Part shown: positions 63,400 to 64,000 of the stretch, piece by piece
How the letters are laid out: every line of letters begins with the position of its first letter
Position numbering within the stretch: position 1 is the first letter of the stretch
Assembly: GCF_014653155.1 (NCBI RefSeq)
Contig: NZ_BNAF01000008.1
Coordinates: 124,001-188,000, forward strand
Length of the DNA: 64,000 bases
Origin: Sphingobacterium griseoflavum
GTDB taxonomy: Bacteria; Bacteroidota; Bacteroidia; Sphingobacteriales; Sphingobacteriaceae
Reading direction: 5' to 3'
Notes under the pieces: generated by a model
Told to the model about the DNA's origin: nothing
What the model saw: the letters and a program-made list of their open reading frames with translations, nothing else
The model's database searches: none
Made by a program: the position numbers and the translations under genes

Positions 63400-64000
63400 C
63401 TATTCCATGCCTCCCATTAGGGGGTCTGTTCTGCTTGGCTTTCCGTTTTCTACGTGGCCGGCATATTGATAGGCCAAACGCGGATCAGCACTATCGGAGA
63501 CTTCGATGTCATACCAACCGTGGGATTTTTCCAGGTCCATTTTCCATTTGAAGCTGTGCGCTCGGAATGCCCTGCTCCCTTGTTTGTAGGACAGATCCTT
63601 GACCGTGATTTCGTGTTGGTTTTGCGTTGTCTCGACCGTTATGGCACTTGTTGTTGGCCGTTGTGCGATGTGAAACGTAGCACCTTTTGAAAGCTTGCTG
63701 CCTTTAAAAGAACGGTAGAAACCATTCGGCCCGTAAATGCGGATGTGGTAGACTTCATCCGCAAATTGGTCAAGAGGCCAGTAATAGGTGAGGGGCTCGT
63801 TTTGATGCACGGCAAAATTCCACGTTCTTCCCGGTAGTGCTTCCCCCTCGTAGGGCACCGCCGCCATGGCGAAAAATGGAACACCGATTTCTTTGGTTTT
63901 TGGGAGCTCCTTACCGACAGCGAATGTCACCGCAAGGGCATTCCTGCCTTGATCGATGTGAGCGTTCACGCATAGGTCGTACGGAATAGCACAGGCCTGC
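63400..64000 (-). CDS. Phospholipase C (phosphocholine-type) C-terminal part, cut by the window end
   Basis: The minus-strand frame is open to the window end, past the GTG at 63969. About 199 residues are seen, starting QACAIPYDLCVNAHIDQGRN. The fold and blocks match the DUF756 C-terminal beta-sandwich domains of non-haemolytic phospholipase C of the Pseudomonas PlcN/PlcH type: PYEL/PYDL, ALAVTF, GVPFFAM, TYYWPL, YHIRIYGPNGFYRSFKG, then HEITVKDLSY, GWYDIEVS, YQYAGHVENGKPSRTDPLM. The catalytic alkaline phosphatase-like domain lies beyond the window. The full enzyme would be exported and hydrolyse phospholipids. Confidence 0.8.
   Translation of the reverse strand, partial: QACAIPYDLCVNAHIDQGRNALAVTFAVGKELPKTKEIGVPFFAMAAVPYEGEALPGRTWNFAVHQNEPLTYYWPLDQFADEVYHIRIYGPNGFYRSFKGSKLSKGATFHIAQRPTTSAITVETTQNQHEITVKDLSYKQGSRAFRAHSFKWKMDLEKSHGWYDIEVSDSADPRLAYQYAGHVENGKPSRTDPLMGGME

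Noticed and set aside
1..64000. CRISPR arrays, tRNA/rRNA genes, insertion sequences, prophage
   Set aside because: Looked for regularly spaced repeats, cloverleaf-like segments, transposase/integrase motifs and terminal inverted repeats; none seen.

Overview
The window looks like chromosome from a Bacteroidota bacterium, most likely the family Sphingobacteriaceae (Sphingobacterium/Pedobacter-like). The grounds are four SusC/SusD outer-membrane pairs, many lipoproteins with a short signal and Cys, fasciclin and DUF4983/DUF5007/DUF5008-type surface proteins, a fimbrillin-like protein, and promoters of the Bacteroidota type (-33 TTTG, about 20 bp, -7 TAnnTTTG) rather than the sigma70 type. The genus is inference. 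No rRNA, tRNA, CRISPR, transposase or phage gene was seen.

Layout. (1) 1-3599: end of an NAD-dependent sugar-nucleotide epimerase, two tandem cytidylyltransferase paralogues, mannose-1-phosphate guanylyltransferase and an aldose-1-epimerase-like protein, i.e. the tail of a surface-polysaccharide/nucleotide-sugar cluster. (2) 3981-8761: a stand-alone SusC/SusD pair, closed by two strong hairpins. (3) 8994-12518 (minus): a siderophore-type TonB receptor with a textbook Bacteroidota promoter, and a small outer-membrane barrel protein. (4) 12969-14851: a HTH protein and a gene-poor stretch ending in operator-like palindromes. (5) 14852-35118: one tightly packed operon of 12 genes with two SusC/SusD pairs, two fasciclin lipoproteins, DUF5007- and DUF5008-like lipoproteins, two DUF4983-like proteins (phosphatase-like plus LamG-like), an M60 (enhancin/mucinase-type) zinc metallopeptidase with a discoidin domain, and a DUF4998/discoidin lipoprotein. 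It looks like a system for glycoprotein capture and proteolysis. (6) 35232-39962: small lipoprotein, TetR regulator, fructose-1,6-bisphosphatase, hybrid histidine kinase. (7) 40731-42490: a 55-residue peptide gene and a fimbrillin-like lipoprotein with a doubtful C-terminus. (8) 42659-59656: an N-acetylglucosamine regulon: nagA-lacI; GH20-GH20-MFS transporter; a second lacI (minus); then SusC/SusD-fasciclin/DNRLRE-GH16-nagB. (9) 59738-61102 (minus): GH28 enzyme. (10) 61404-64000: a second TetR regulator, an exported coiled-coil protein and the C-terminal part of a phospholipase C (minus, cut by the window end).

How it fits together. SusC/SusD proteins import oligosaccharides or glycopeptides. 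The GH16 enzyme could cut internally at the surface and the two exported GH20 hexosaminidases release terminal GlcNAc/GalNAc. The FucP-type permease takes up the amino sugar, and NagA and NagB convert GlcNAc-6-P to fructose-6-P. No GlcNAc kinase is visible. Two operator families can be read in the sequence. A GGTAACGTTACC palindrome lies at the nagA-lacI and GH20 promoters and probably binds the LacI protein encoded with nagA. A CAAACGTTTG-type palindrome lies both before the M60 operon and before the 52084 SusC operon, next to the second lacI gene. The shared operator suggests that the M60 protease operon and the GlcNAc/GH16 operon are co-regulated parts of one programme for attacking amino-sugar-rich glycoproteins. 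This regulatory link is the most interesting inference in the window.
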